DNA of 64,000 bases from positions 1-64,000 of the forward strand of contig JAEWSC010000016.1 in the NCBI GenBank assembly GCA_023398575.1. The letters are read 5' to 3'. The notes under the pieces are model-generated. The model did no database searches. It was not told where the DNA came from and saw only the letters and a list, made by a program, of their open reading frames with translations. Made by a program: the position numbers and the translations under genes. Source of the DNA: Bacillota bacterium. Lineage in GTDB: Bacteria; Bacillota; Clostridia; Christensenellales; Aristaeellaceae. Of this stretch, positions 26,145 through 36,030 are shown one piece after another. Every line of letters begins with the position of its first letter. Position 1 is the stretch's first letter.

Positions 26145-27125
26145 ATGCTGAAAATTGATCATTTGTCAACCTCTTATAAAACCATCGACGGTAATGTGCG
26201 CGTTGTCAATGATGTGGATTTTGAAATCTACGACAACGAAATCTTTGGTATCGCAGGCGAATCCGGGTGCGGCAAAACAACTCTCTTAAAAGCATTGTAC
26301 GATATTGTCGAATTTCCCTTGGAAATCGACTCCGGCCGCGTGATCCTAAGCGGCGAGAAAAACGGCAAGCCCTATTCCTTTGAGTCGGGCAAGATTCGCA
26401 AAACCTGGTGGAATAACATTTCTTATGTACCCCAGGCTGCTCAAAGCGTTTTGAACCCCATCACGCGCCTGAAATCTCAGTTTCTTGATTCCATTCCCAA
26501 ATCGGAAAGGAAGAACGAAACAGAAGAGCAGACCTTAAAGCGCGTTGCAAACTATCTGGAGGAATTGAGCCTCTCTCCTGATCTGTTAAACGCCTTCCCC
26601 TTCCAATTGTCCGGTGGCATGCGCCAGCGCGTGATCATTGCCCTGGCCACCTTTATGTCCCCTGGCGTGGTTTTGGCCGATGAGCCTACCACTGCCTTGG
26701 ATGTGGTGGTGCAGCGCGGTATCTTGATGATGCTGATGCGGCTGCAGAAGCAATTGAAAAATACCTTGGTACTGGTCAGCCACGATATGGGTGTGCATTA
26801 CCAGATCACCAACCGTATGGGCATTATGTATTCGGGCAGCTTTGTGGAGCTGGGCAAGACAGAGGATATCTTCAACGATCCCATCCATCCTTACACGAAA
26901 ATGCTCATTGGTGCCTTGCCCAAGGTGGGCGACAAGAGCCAGAAGGTTGGCATACCTGGCCGGCCCCCGGCCCTTACCAATCCACCGCCAGGCTGCCGTT
27001 TCGCGCCGCGCTGCCCCCAGGCCAAGGAAAGATGTTCCAAGTGCGCGCCGGCCTTCCGCGAGGTGCGTCCAGGCCGTTTTGCGGCTTGTCACAGGCTGAA
27101 CGGGGAGGTGGGGCAAGATGGCTGA
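26145..27125 (+). CDS. Peptide-family ABC ATPase (DppD/OppD type)
   Basis: A 326-residue ATPase. Walker A is GESGCGKTT (about residues 39-47), the signature QLSGGMRQR and Walker B VVLADEPTTALD. The C-terminal family extension contains GCRFAPRCPQAKERCSKCAP with four Cys, which in the Dpp/Opp family can hold an iron-sulphur cluster. It overlaps the next gene by 8 bases. Confidence 0.93.
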   Translation: MLKIDHLSTSYKTIDGNVRVVNDVDFEIYDNEIFGIAGESGCGKTTLLKALYDIVEFPLEIDSGRVILSGEKNGKPYSFESGKIRKTWWNNISYVPQAAQSVLNPITRLKSQFLDSIPKSERKNETEEQTLKRVANYLEELSLSPDLLNAFPFQLSGGMRQRVIIALATFMSPGVVLADEPTTALDVVVQRGILMMLMRLQKQLKNTLVLVSHDMGVHYQITNRMGIMYSGSFVELGKTEDIFNDPIHPYTKMLIGALPKVGDKSQKVGIPGRPPALTNPPPGCRFAPRCPQAKERCSKCAPAFREVRPGRFAACHRLNGEVGQDG

Positions 27126-28146
27126 AATGAAAACCAATAAGGCGGTTGACGCAGGAAAAGGCGTGTCAACGCTCCCGAAATTGCTGGAAATCAAAAATGT
27201 CAGCAAAATCTTCCGCATTGGCGGCATGCTCATGGGCAAAAAGCTGGTAGCCATTGATGACGTCTCCCTGGACATCGACGCGGGGAAGCCGGTGATTCTG
27301 TCCATCGTTGGCGAGTCCGGCTGCGGCAAATCCACGCTGTGCAAAATGATATTGCGCATGTATCAACCGGATATGGGTGACATTGTGCTTTCCGGCAAAT
27401 CGTATCTGAACAAAAAGGGGTATAACCCCTTGCAGTTCAGGCTGGATGTGCAGCCAATCTTCCAAAATCCGTATGAATCCTTCTCCGCCCGCAAGACGGT
27501 GGATACGTATCTGTTCAATACGGCGCTTCGCCTTGGCATCAGCAAAAACCGCCAGGAGGCGGAGGCGCTAGTGGATGAAACGCTGCGCAGCGTAGGCTTG
27601 TCTTTGGCTGTTGTAAAAGGCAAATATCCAACCCAGTTTTCCGGCGGCGAGCTGCAGCGCGTATCCATTGCCAGGGCGCTGATCACGCGGCCTAAGTTGA
27701 TTATTGCGGATGAGCCTGTGGCGGCCATTGACGCTTCCATGAAAATGAACATTGTCAATCTATTCAAAGAGCTGAAGGACAAGTACAATGTTTCTTTTAT
27801 CTACATTACCCACGACTTGTCCACGGCCTATTACGTATCTGATTATATTGCTACCTTGTACCGCGGCTGCCTGATCGAGTATGGCCCGGCCAAGGAGATC
27901 ATGGATGAGCCGGCCCATCCCTATACCGAGCTTTTGATGAACGCAGTGCCCAGGGTAGGGGATAAGTGGGATACGGAGATGGTAATGCCGGATACGGAGG
28001 ACAAAGAGTATGCCATCTCCTACTGCAAGTTTGCTCCCCGCTGCCCCTACGCTACAGAGGAATGCAGAAAGTCACGGCCTGATATGATCAAGCTGAGCGA
28101 TAGCCGTAAGGTACTGTGCTTCCACTCTCTGGTGAAGCCCATATAG
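27118..28146 (+). CDS. Peptide-family ABC ATPase (DppF/OppF type)
   Basis: A 342-residue ATPase, the partner of the preceding one. Walker A is GESGCGKST, the signature FSGGELQRV and Walker B LIIADEPVAAID. The usual Leu-Ser of the signature is Phe-Ser here, and the Walker B tail is DEPVAAID instead of DEPTSALD, small departures also found in sugar-type members of this family. The C-terminal CKFAPRCPYATEECRKS carries the Cys cluster. GGAGGTGGGG precedes the ATG. Confidence 0.92.
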   Translation: MAEMKTNKAVDAGKGVSTLPKLLEIKNVSKIFRIGGMLMGKKLVAIDDVSLDIDAGKPVILSIVGESGCGKSTLCKMILRMYQPDMGDIVLSGKSYLNKKGYNPLQFRLDVQPIFQNPYESFSARKTVDTYLFNTALRLGISKNRQEAEALVDETLRSVGLSLAVVKGKYPTQFSGGELQRVSIARALITRPKLIIADEPVAAIDASMKMNIVNLFKELKDKYNVSFIYITHDLSTAYYVSDYIATLYRGCLIEYGPAKEIMDEPAHPYTELLMNAVPRVGDKWDTEMVMPDTEDKEYAISYCKFAPRCPYATEECRKSRPDMIKLSDSRKVLCFHSLVKPI

Positions 28147-28197
28147 AATATTTTCTGCGATCAAATTATGCTTTTGAAATGAAAGGATGTCTTCGAA

Positions 28198-29097
28198 ATG
28201 GTTCCCCATTATGATATTAAGCAAATCCGAATCGGCACTTGCATTCCCGGTTGGTATGCCGAACAGTGGGCGCCGCCGATGATGGATTTGGGTTTTGAAA
28301 CATTGTCCATCAATTTTCACATGGAATACCAGGATGTTGTAATCGAAGAACAGGGACCACGCTTAAAGGCAATGGCCCAGGAAAAGGGCGTTGAAATCAC
28401 AACGCTTGGCTATTATTGCAATGCGCTTGAAAACGAGGATCACCTAAAGGGCCTTGAAAGAGCGATTGATTCTGCGCACCTGTATGGCGCAAAGGTGGTT
28501 GCAACCTTTGCCGGCGCATTTGAAGGCAGACCGGTGGACGAGGCTCTGCCACGGTTTGGTGAAGTTTTCCGCGAGCTCGCCAAGCGTGCCGAGGATAAAG
28601 GTGTGCGTATGGCCATTGAGAACTGCCCCATGGGCGGCACGTGGGATAGGGCGACCTGCAACATTGGCTTTAACCCCAGGGCCTGGGAAAAGATGTTTGA
28701 TGAAGTCAAAAGTGATGCGCTGGGCCTTCAGTGGGAGCCTGCGCATCAAATGATACAGCTGATTGATCCCATCGCCCAGCTTCGCAAATGGGTGAAAAAG
28801 GTGTATCATATTCATGGTAAGGATGCAAGCATCGATCGACGGGCGGTAGAAGATTATGGTGTCTTGTGCAATACCGACTGGTATGCGCCGGAACGCACGC
28901 CTGGCTTTGGCGACAGCGACTGGCGGGATATTATTTACATTTTGCATGTCGGCGGCTTCACCGGCGACATCTGCGTAGAAGGGTATCATGACCCTGTTTA
29001 TAAAATGGAATGGGAAATGACTGCGCAAAAACATGCCTTATCGTATCTGAAATGGTGCCGTGGCGGTGATTTTATACCCAACCCATGGCAAATTTGA
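28198..29097 (+). CDS. Sugar isomerase/epimerase (xylose isomerase-like TIM barrel)
   Basis: A 299-residue AP endonuclease 2/xylose isomerase-like protein. Metal-ligand candidates are the Glu of MAIENCPMGG (about residue 140), the Glu-His of LQWEPAHQM, the His of YHIHGKDAS and the Glu of ICVEGYHDP. Such enzymes isomerise or epimerise free or phosphorylated sugars and keto-sugars. The position directly between the transporter and the alpha-mannosidase suggests it works on the released sugar. The exact substrate is unknown. Part of the 22217-32261 transcription unit. Confidence 0.85.
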   Translation: MVPHYDIKQIRIGTCIPGWYAEQWAPPMMDLGFETLSINFHMEYQDVVIEEQGPRLKAMAQEKGVEITTLGYYCNALENEDHLKGLERAIDSAHLYGAKVVATFAGAFEGRPVDEALPRFGEVFRELAKRAEDKGVRMAIENCPMGGTWDRATCNIGFNPRAWEKMFDEVKSDALGLQWEPAHQMIQLIDPIAQLRKWVKKVYHIHGKDASIDRRAVEDYGVLCNTDWYAPERTPGFGDSDWRDIIYILHVGGFTGDICVEGYHDPVYKMEWEMTAQKHALSYLKWCRGGDFIPNPWQI

Positions 29098-29141
29098 TCG
29101 CTTGCAAATGATGCAAAGGTTATCGGTGGAGGAATTTTATT

Positions 29142-32100
29142 ATGAAGTACATGCACTCCGAATGGAAAGGGCGCCTAAACCACTGGAAGGAAACGCTCAA
29201 GCAGGATTTTTATATTCCCTTGGGCGATATCGCCATGGAGGGTTTTACCACCATGGACCATTTAACACCGGAAGAAGCCATGAAGGGGCCTTTTGCGCCT
29301 ATGGCTTTCGGCACAAAATGGGGCCATACCTATGAATATTGTTGGCTCAAAGGCAGTGTGGTGCTGCCAGAAATCGCACATGGCCGCCGCATCAACATGG
29401 AGCTGCGCACCGGTGGCGAGGCCGCAATTTTTGTGGATGGAAAAGCCTTTGGTACCTACCGGGCGGATTGGGTCAGAGTGCCGTATCATTTCTCCATTGA
29501 TAATACGCTGACGGTAAGCGGCGAAAATGGCCGGCGGCATGAAATTCTTATTGAATCCTATGCCGGGCACTTTTTCCCAGAAAGTCCCTTGGGTGGCTGT
29601 GCTACTGGTCCAGTCTTGCCTGGAGCGTACCAGGACCCCAAAACGGAAGGGCAGCGGGCCACGTTGGAATGCTGTACCTATGGCATCTGGAATGAGGAAG
29701 CTTATCAACTGTATTTGGATGTGGATATGCTTCACCAGATTTTGGAGCAAATTGACCCGGAAAGCCTGCGCGCTGACAAAATTGCTGCCGCTTTGGAGCA
29801 ATTCACCCTGGCGGTGGATTTTGAGCAGCCTTTGGATGCGCGGATTGCCGATTATCAAAAGGCCAGGGATATTCTGCGCCCGGTCATGGAAGCCCATAAT
29901 GGTTCCACGGCCCCAACCTATTATGCTGTGGGCAATGCCCATTTGGACCTGGCCTGGCTGTGGCCCATGGCTGAAACCCACCGCAAGACGGCCCGTACCT
30001 TTGGCGCACAGCTAAGGCATTTGGAAGAGTATCCTGAATACAAGTTCCTGCAAAGCCAGCCGGCGGCTTATGTCATGTGCCGTGAGCATTATCCCGAATT
30101 GTATGAGCGCATCAAGGAGGCATCACAGGAAGGCCGCTGGATCGCCGAAGGCGCCATGTGGGTGGAGCCGGATACCAACATGACCAGCGGCGAATCGCTT
30201 GTGCGCCAGCTTGTGCATGGCAAGCGCTTCTTTAAGGAAGAGCTTGGGATTGACAGCGTCGTTTTGTGGCTGCCGGATACCTTTGGCTACTCCGCCGCCC
30301 TGCCCCAGATTTTAAGGGGCTGCGGCGTCAAGTATCTGGTGACCCAGAAAATTTTCTGGTCCTACAACGAAGGCGATACCTTCCCGTATCATTACTTTAC
30401 CTGGCAGGGTGCGGATGGATCAAAGATTGACACTTTCCTGCCCACCAGCTATACCTACCGCACCGATCCCAAGGAATTGTGCGAAACCTGGGGCAAGCGC
30501 GTGCAAAAGCGCGGCCTGGAAGCCTTTATGCTGCCCTTTGGCTATGGCGATGGCGGTGGCGGGCCTTGCCGTGACCACATTGAGTATGCCAACCGTGCCA
30601 AGGACATAGAGGGCGTTCCAAAAGTGAAAATGGCTTCGCCCACCGAGTTCTTTGAAATGATGGAAGCGGAGGGCGGCCCCAATCACACCTATGTGGGCGA
30701 ACTGTACTTCTCCGCGCACCGGGGCGTCTACACTTCCCAGGCTGCCATCAAAAAAGGCAACCGCAAGGGTGAACTGGCGCTGCGGGAAGCCGAGGTATGG
30801 GGCATGCTGGCGGGGGCGAAGGGCTTTGAGTATCCGCTTGAAAAGATGGATGCAGCCTGGAAGAAGCTCTTGCTCAACCAGTTCCACGATATTCTGCCCG
30901 GCTCTTCCATTGCCAGGGTGTACGTGGAGGCGAGGAAAGACCACCAGTGGATCATTGGCGAAGCAGAAAGCGTGAAGGAGCAGGCGCAGCAGGCACTTTT
31001 AAAGGGCGAAGGAGTTACAGTATTCAACTCCCTGTCCTTTGCCCGTGAGGAAGTTGTAGCCTTGCCGGAAGCGTATAAAGACGGTGCGCAGACGCTGGAA
31101 GGAACGCCCGTGCCGGTGGAAGCATCCGCATCCGGCGTTCAGGCTCTTGTCAGTGTTCCCGCCATGGGCGCGGTGTCCATAAAGCCCGCCCGTGAAAAAG
31201 CAAAAGGCCCCAAAGTTGCGGCTGTACTCACGAAAGCCGGCGCTGTGCTGGAAAATGATCTTGTCCGACTAACGCTCAATGACAGGGCAGAAGTCACTTC
31301 CTACATCGACAAGCAAACCGGCCGCGAATTCGCCAAGGAGCCTATGAACAGGCTGCTACTATTCAAAGATGTACCGCGGTTATTTGACGCCTGGGATATT
31401 GACTCGAATTATGCGCTGCAGCCGGTGGATGTGGATGCGCCTGCAAAGATTACCATCTGTGAAGAAGGCGGATTGCAAGCCTCCATCACCATGGAGCGGA
31501 CCTTGCTCCATTCCGTCTTCACCCAGAAGATCGTGCTGCGTGCCAACAGCCGCCGTGTGGACTTTGAGACCCATGTCGACTGGAAAGAGCTTCACCGCTT
31601 GCTGAAGGTCTCCTTCCCCGTCAATGTGGAGGCCACAGAAGCGATTAACGAAATTCAATTTGGCTACATGACGCGGCCTACCCACCGTTCCCGCTCTTAT
31701 GATACGGACCGGTTTGAGGTTTGCCAGCAGCGCTACAGCGCCTTGTGCGATCAGACCCATGGCGCGGCCATCCTCAACGATTGCAAGTATGGCATCAGCC
31801 AGATTGGCAGCACGATGCAATTGACTTTACTACGTGCTGCGGCCAGCCCTGAAATGCGTGCCGATAACGGGGAACATACCTTTACCTATGCCTTTACGGC
31901 CTGGGAAGGCGCATTCCTTTCCTCGCCTGTGGTGAAGGAGGCTTATGCCCTCAACGTGCCGCTTCAGGTGGCTGGTGGTATGCTGGATACCTTCAGCGCT
32001 TTCTCACTTGATAAGGAAAACGTATTCATCGATACGTTAAAGCCTGCTGAGGACGGAAGCGGTGATATGATTCTGCGCCTTTATGAAGCAAAGAAGGGCG

Positions 32101-32261
32101 ACACTGCCTGCAGGCTGCACATTGGCGTGCCGGCAGCCCAAATCTTTGCCTGTGACATGCTGGAAAATGTTCGAACAGAGCTTGCTTTGGATAATGGTGG
32201 TGTGGCGTTGCATTTTGGTCCTTTTGAGGTGAAAACCCTGCGCATAAAAGCGAGGGGTTGA
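29142..32261 (+). CDS. GH38 alpha-mannosidase
   Basis: A 1039-residue cytoplasmic enzyme with no signal peptide. After an N-terminal beta domain, the GH38 domain begins near residue 255. His267 and Asp269 in GNAHLDLAWLWP are zinc ligands, and Asp379 in WLPDTFGYSAALP is the expected nucleophile. His582 in QFHDILPGSS is the remaining zinc ligand. C-terminal beta domains run to the end (YIDKQTGREFA, then LHFGPFEVKTL). The length is normal for bacterial alpha-mannosidases. GGAGG lies 9 nt before the ATG. It should hydrolyse alpha-mannosides brought in by the adjacent transporter, for example from N-glycans or mannan. Confidence 0.93.
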   Translation: MKYMHSEWKGRLNHWKETLKQDFYIPLGDIAMEGFTTMDHLTPEEAMKGPFAPMAFGTKWGHTYEYCWLKGSVVLPEIAHGRRINMELRTGGEAAIFVDGKAFGTYRADWVRVPYHFSIDNTLTVSGENGRRHEILIESYAGHFFPESPLGGCATGPVLPGAYQDPKTEGQRATLECCTYGIWNEEAYQLYLDVDMLHQILEQIDPESLRADKIAAALEQFTLAVDFEQPLDARIADYQKARDILRPVMEAHNGSTAPTYYAVGNAHLDLAWLWPMAETHRKTARTFGAQLRHLEEYPEYKFLQSQPAAYVMCREHYPELYERIKEASQEGRWIAEGAMWVEPDTNMTSGESLVRQLVHGKRFFKEELGIDSVVLWLPDTFGYSAALPQILRGCGVKYLVTQKIFWSYNEGDTFPYHYFTWQGADGSKIDTFLPTSYTYRTDPKELCETWGKRVQKRGLEAFMLPFGYGDGGGGPCRDHIEYANRAKDIEGVPKVKMASPTEFFEMMEAEGGPNHTYVGELYFSAHRGVYTSQAAIKKGNRKGELALREAEVWGMLAGAKGFEYPLEKMDAAWKKLLLNQFHDILPGSSIARVYVEARKDHQWIIGEAESVKEQAQQALLKGEGVTVFNSLSFAREEVVALPEAYKDGAQTLEGTPVPVEASASGVQALVSVPAMGAVSIKPAREKAKGPKVAAVLTKAGAVLENDLVRLTLNDRAEVTSYIDKQTGREFAKEPMNRLLLFKDVPRLFDAWDIDSNYALQPVDVDAPAKITICEEGGLQASITMERTLLHSVFTQKIVLRANSRRVDFETHVDWKELHRLLKVSFPVNVEATEAINEIQFGYMTRPTHRSRSYDTDRFEVCQQRYSALCDQTHGAAILNDCKYGISQIGSTMQLTLLRAAASPEMRADNGEHTFTYAFTAWEGAFLSSPVVKEAYALNVPLQVAGGMLDTFSAFSLDKENVFIDTLKPAEDGSGDMILRLYEAKKGDTACRLHIGVPAAQIFACDMLENVRTELALDNGGVALHFGPFEVKTLRIKARG

Positions 32262-32282
32262 TTGCATACAGATTGCTGCTTT

Positions 32283-32317
32283 CATGGCTGCCGGAGGGTT
32301 TACCCCCGGCAGCCATG
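32283..32317 (+). terminator. Strong hairpin after the alpha-mannosidase gene
   Basis: CATGGCTGCCGG (32283-32294) pairs perfectly with CCGGCAGCCATG (32306-32317), with GGG/CCC inside. It is followed by an imperfect T-rich stretch (GTTTTTATCTTG). Probably the terminator of the transporter-mannosidase unit. Confidence 0.75.
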
Positions 32318-32467
32318 CTGTAAGTTTTTATCTTGTTTTGTCTGGTTTTAAAGTGAGCTTGCTGCTCGGTCTGAACTGAAAAAACTCCTGGCGGCATATG
32401 GGCAGTGTGCTCTAACGTTTGCATAGCATTGATTTGGAGTTGGATGTATGCAAAATGGCTGAAAAAC

Positions 32468-32495
32468 TTGACTGGCATACCTGATGTGATACAAT
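32468..32495 (+). promoter_or_regulatory. Promoter of the GntR/LacI-type gene
   Basis: TTGACT (32468-32473) and TACAAT (32490-32495) are 16 bp apart, about 70 nt before the ATG. Confidence 0.65.
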
Positions 32496-32568
32496 CATGC
32501 TGATATATAGGCAACCAAAGATCTAGGTCAAGGCTGGTTTTGCCAACGAATGATGTGGAGGGCTGTTA

Positions 32569-33711
32569 ATGAAAAGTGGCGAAGCGCTGTATCTGCAAAT
32601 TTATGCCAAGCTTCTCGCAGATATCAAAAGCGGCATATATGCTGACGGCAAGCCTTTGCCAACGGAGGCGGAGGCGGCCCAGCAGTACCTCGTTAGCCGC
32701 ATCACCAGCAAAAAGGCGCTAACTAAGCTGGCGGAGGATGGGGTTATTGTGCGCATCCCCGGCCGCGGTTCTTTTGTGAAAAAGGATTATACGCTGCCAG
32801 ATTTCACCTCGCCCAAGGACATTGGTCCGAAGGTTGTTGCGCTGCTAATGACTGGCTACAGCTATTCCTTTGGCCTGGAAGTCCTTGACGCCGCTCTGGA
32901 AAGGGCGGAAGAACTGGGGATTCATTTAATATTGAAAAACACCCGCAGCAATCAAAGGCGGGAATCGGTCATGCTCAAATCCCTCATTGAGTCCAATGTC
33001 GCGGGTATCATTGTCCAGCCGGCCCACGGTGAATTGTACAATGAGGTAATATTAAACGCTGTATATTCTAAGTTTCCTATTGTGATGCTGGATCGGTCAA
33101 TGTCTGGTATTGATGTGCCTTTTGTTGGGGTGGACAATGTAAAATTAAGCCGGGAGGCTGTCAGCAAGCTGATTGATGCCGGTCACCGGAATATTAGCCT
33201 GTTGGCGCTGGAGGATGATCGATCTTCTTCATTGAAGGAGCGTATGCAGGGCTTTTTGGAAGCCTTCGCCGACAGCAGGCAGGCGGTGCAAAAGGATTTG
33301 TGGCTGACCAGCATCAACGATCTTGTAAATTACAACGAATTGGAGCTGAATGAACGTACCGCCCATGAAAAGTATGTGAGTGTCATTGCGGAGCATTTGA
33401 AGCTCCATCCGGAAATCACAGCCATCTTCGGTACGGAGTACAACGTTGCCAAGGCTGCTTGGGATGCGGTGCGAAAAATCGGCAAAAGGGTGCCGGAGGA
33501 CATATCCATCGTCAGTTTTGATTTTGATTCGGGCTATATTGGGTTGCATCTATTATCTCATATCCGCCAGCCCCAGAAAAGCATCGGCGCCTGCGCTGTG
33601 GAAGTTATCAACGACATTATTCATGGCCGTATGCCTGAACGCCGCAGCTTTCTGCTGGAAGGGGAATGGGTAGAAGGTATGACCATTGCGCCGCCCAAAG
33701 ATGTGTCCTGA
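32569..33711 (+). CDS. GntR-type regulator with LacI-like sensor domain (AraR-like)
   Basis: A 380-residue repressor. Residues 1-70 are a GntR winged helix (LYLQIYAKLLADIKSGIYAD, LPTEAEAAQQYLVS, DGVIVRIPGRGSFV). Residues 85-375 are a LacI/periplasmic-binding-type sensor (KVVALLMTGYSYSFGLEVLD, then PFVGVDNVKLSREA and HIRQPQKSIG). This architecture is that of AraR, a sugar-responsive repressor. It sits between the mannosidase unit and the deacetylase-symporter-glycosidase unit, so it probably controls one or both. GGAGGG precedes the ATG. Confidence 0.9.
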   Translation: MKSGEALYLQIYAKLLADIKSGIYADGKPLPTEAEAAQQYLVSRITSKKALTKLAEDGVIVRIPGRGSFVKKDYTLPDFTSPKDIGPKVVALLMTGYSYSFGLEVLDAALERAEELGIHLILKNTRSNQRRESVMLKSLIESNVAGIIVQPAHGELYNEVILNAVYSKFPIVMLDRSMSGIDVPFVGVDNVKLSREAVSKLIDAGHRNISLLALEDDRSSSLKERMQGFLEAFADSRQAVQKDLWLTSINDLVNYNELELNERTAHEKYVSVIAEHLKLHPEITAIFGTEYNVAKAAWDAVRKIGKRVPEDISIVSFDFDSGYIGLHLLSHIRQPQKSIGACAVEVINDIIHGRMPERRSFLLEGEWVEGMTIAPPKDVS

Positions 33712-33876
33712 CAGAGCTGCCTTTACAAAGCATTATCCTGGTCTTTTGCATCTGCTCCCTGCCTATGTTGCAGTGGAGCATGTTGCATTTTGGCGGATCC
33801 TGAAAGCGGTAAAAGAGTAAAGCGAGTTTGATTTCTTGTCAATTCGTGAAATGATATCGTATTTTTCATCCGGCTA

Positions 33877-33885
33877 TGGTATGAT
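33877..33885 (+). promoter_or_regulatory. Extended -10 element before the PIG-L deacetylase gene
   Basis: TGG followed by TATGAT lies 31 nt before the chosen ATG. There is no good -35 box at normal spacing, so the call is tentative. Confidence 0.35.
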
Positions 33886-33916
33886 GCCATTAATCGTATA
33901 CAGTGGAGGAAAGCGT

Positions 33917-34678
33917 ATGGAACAGAACAATTTTGATGTAAGCGCACTGCTCGCGCCTCCCCAAATTATGAGGGCTAGGCGAGTGCTTTGCATTCAACCC
34001 CACCCCGATGATAACGAGATTGGCATGGGCGGTACAATTGCGGCACTTGCGAAAGGCGGGTGTGAAGTGCATTATTTGACAGTAACCAACGGCGATCTTG
34101 GAGACCGTGACCGGACTGCCACTCGCGAGCAGACGGCACAAAAGCGCCGCCGGGAGACAGAGGCTGCCGGGCGTCACTTGGGCGCGTTGGAATTTCATTA
34201 CCTCTCCCATGGGGACAGCACACTGCAAAACGTGAAGGAACTGTCTACTGAAATCGCACAGGTGATTCGAAAGGTGAAGCCGGAGGTGCTGTTTTGCCCC
34301 GACCCGTATCTTCATTACGAAGGGCATTATGATCATGTGGTCACTGGATTGGCTGCGGCAGATGCCTTTCATTTAAGCGGTGTCCGCCATTTTCCGGTGG
34401 CGGATGGGCTTGTTGCATGGCACACGTCCGCCATCGGCTTTTACTTTACGGCCAAACCGAATACGGTTATTGATATCACAGCCCATTTTGAGCGCAAATT
34501 TGAGGCGATTGCGCTGCACGACAGCCAGATGGACGCACAAACGCTGGCCATGTACAGAGTGTACTTTCAAATGAAAGGCACTGAGCTGGCCAAGGACCGC
34601 GGCTTTCAGCTGGGCGAGGGGCTGAAGGTACTGTCGCCTTTACATATGCATTGCTTTGTGGATGCTGAGCATCTTTGA
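33917..34678 (+). CDS. PIG-L/LmbE-family deacetylase
   Basis: A 253-residue enzyme of the PIG-L family, which removes N-acetyl groups from GlcNAc-type sugars. The zinc site is visible: QPHPDDNEIGMGGT near residue 29 (His, Asp, Asp) and YEGHYDHV (His). The start was placed at ATG 33917, with GGAGGAAA upstream; an upstream in-frame start at 33836 lacks this. The stop is followed 26 bp later by the symporter. Deacetylation of an imported chitobiose-like or N-glycan fragment would fit the context, but the substrate is not shown. Confidence 0.88.
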   Translation: MEQNNFDVSALLAPPQIMRARRVLCIQPHPDDNEIGMGGTIAALAKGGCEVHYLTVTNGDLGDRDRTATREQTAQKRRRETEAAGRHLGALEFHYLSHGDSTLQNVKELSTEIAQVIRKVKPEVLFCPDPYLHYEGHYDHVVTGLAAADAFHLSGVRHFPVADGLVAWHTSAIGFYFTAKPNTVIDITAHFERKFEAIALHDSQMDAQTLAMYRVYFQMKGTELAKDRGFQLGEGLKVLSPLHMHCFVDAEHL

Positions 34679-34704
34679 TTGAAAAGTGGCAGGAGGGTAA
34701 TACC

Positions 34705-36030
34705 ATGAAGAACAAGCGCGTCTACAACCATCCCTGGCGGTATGCCATGGCCATGTTCGGTCTTTCCATCATGGGATACATGTACACGACCTTTGGCACC
34801 TTCTTTTACAACGACAAGCTGGGGCTTCCTCTTGCCACCATTGGGATAGGCAGTGTGCTTTTTTCCATATGGGATGCTTTCAATGATCCGATCACCGGGT
34901 TTCTTTCCGACCGTACCCGCAGCCGCTTTGGGCGGCGCAAGCCATGGCTTCTCATTAGTACGCCGATCTTTGCGGTAGCCGCCGTGTTGTTTTTCAGCCC
35001 GCCTGGAGCACTTGGCAATGGATTTGCGCTGGCGGTATACTTCACGTTTTTTTTGATGTTGACAGAAACGGCCAACACGATTGCCACTGTAAACTACCAT
35101 TCGCTGCTGCCTGAACTGTTTCGCGAGACAGACAAACGAAACCGTGCAAATGCCATCCGCCAGGCGCTGCAATTGGTAGGTATGATCATTGGTGTATCGT
35201 TGGTTCCCATGATCGTTTCTGCCTTTGGAAAAATGACAGGCAGCGATGTGGGTGGGTACCGCCTTACAGCGGCAGTGCTGGGTCTTTTAGGCGGAGCTTT
35301 GATGCTCTATTCCTTTTTTGGCGTTAAGGAGAGGGATGATTTCAGCCATATGCCGCAGCCAAAGCTGTGGGCATCCTTAAAGGCTGTCTTTGCCAACCGC
35401 AACTTCTGGATGGTGTCTGTGTCCCACTTTTTTTATCAGGCAACGACGGCGCTGCTGCTGGCAGGCATTCCTTTCTTTATCAAATATACCTTAAAGCAGC
35501 CTGACAGCATGGCTACGATTCTATCTGCCTGTGTGTTTGTATCGGCCATTCCCTCCATGTATCTTTGGTATAAGCTGATAAACCGCCTGGGTACGCTAAA
35601 GGTGTGGCGTATTGCACTTCTATGGCTGGCGCTGGCGCTGGGCGTAATGTACTTTGCAAACGGACTTGCGTTTGCCTCTGTTGCCGGAATTTTGGTCGGC
35701 ATTGGGATCGCCGGGGTTACAGCAAACCTAGATATGGTTAATTCTGAACTGATTGAGGCGGATTATAGGCGCAGCGGTATCAGGCGAGAGGCTACGTTCT
35801 TTGCCGCCATCAGTTTTGTGACACGGCTGTCCGGCCTGGTTCGCAGCGTCATTTTTATGCTTTTGACTGCCTGGTTCGGCTTTGTTTCCAGCGACAATCC
35901 CGGTGCGCAGCCGGGCGATGCGGCGAAATTTATGATGGTGGTTTTCCCGTTTGTACTCATGCTGATTTCTTTTACCGTATCGCAGTTTGTGAGCTTTAAG
36001 GCTGCTAATCATTCGGAGGCTAAAGCATGA
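34705..36030 (+). CDS. GPH-family sugar:cation symporter (MFS)
   Basis: A 441-residue protein with 12 predicted helices of the glycoside-pentoside-hexuronide family (MelB type). The motif WDAFNDPITGFLSDRTRSRFGRRKPW after helix 2 is the family signature with cation- and sugar-related Asp residues. ATG 34705 was selected because AGGAGGG lies upstream; 34675 is the ORF limit. It probably imports the oligosaccharide used by the following glycosidases. Its stop overlaps the next start (ATGA). Confidence 0.92.
   Translation: MKNKRVYNHPWRYAMAMFGLSIMGYMYTTFGTFFYNDKLGLPLATIGIGSVLFSIWDAFNDPITGFLSDRTRSRFGRRKPWLLISTPIFAVAAVLFFSPPGALGNGFALAVYFTFFLMLTETANTIATVNYHSLLPELFRETDKRNRANAIRQALQLVGMIIGVSLVPMIVSAFGKMTGSDVGGYRLTAAVLGLLGGALMLYSFFGVKERDDFSHMPQPKLWASLKAVFANRNFWMVSVSHFFYQATTALLLAGIPFFIKYTLKQPDSMATILSACVFVSAIPSMYLWYKLINRLGTLKVWRIALLWLALALGVMYFANGLAFASVAGILVGIGIAGVTANLDMVNSELIEADYRRSGIRREATFFAAISFVTRLSGLVRSVIFMLLTAWFGFVSSDNPGAQPGDAAKFMMVVFPFVLMLISFTVSQFVSFKAANHSEAKA

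Larger units (their letters stand above)
32262..32568. other. Intergenic region with hairpin and promoter
   Basis: A 307-bp gap. It holds a strong hairpin right after the alpha-mannosidase and a promoter for the GntR-type gene. No gene was found in it. Confidence 0.6.
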
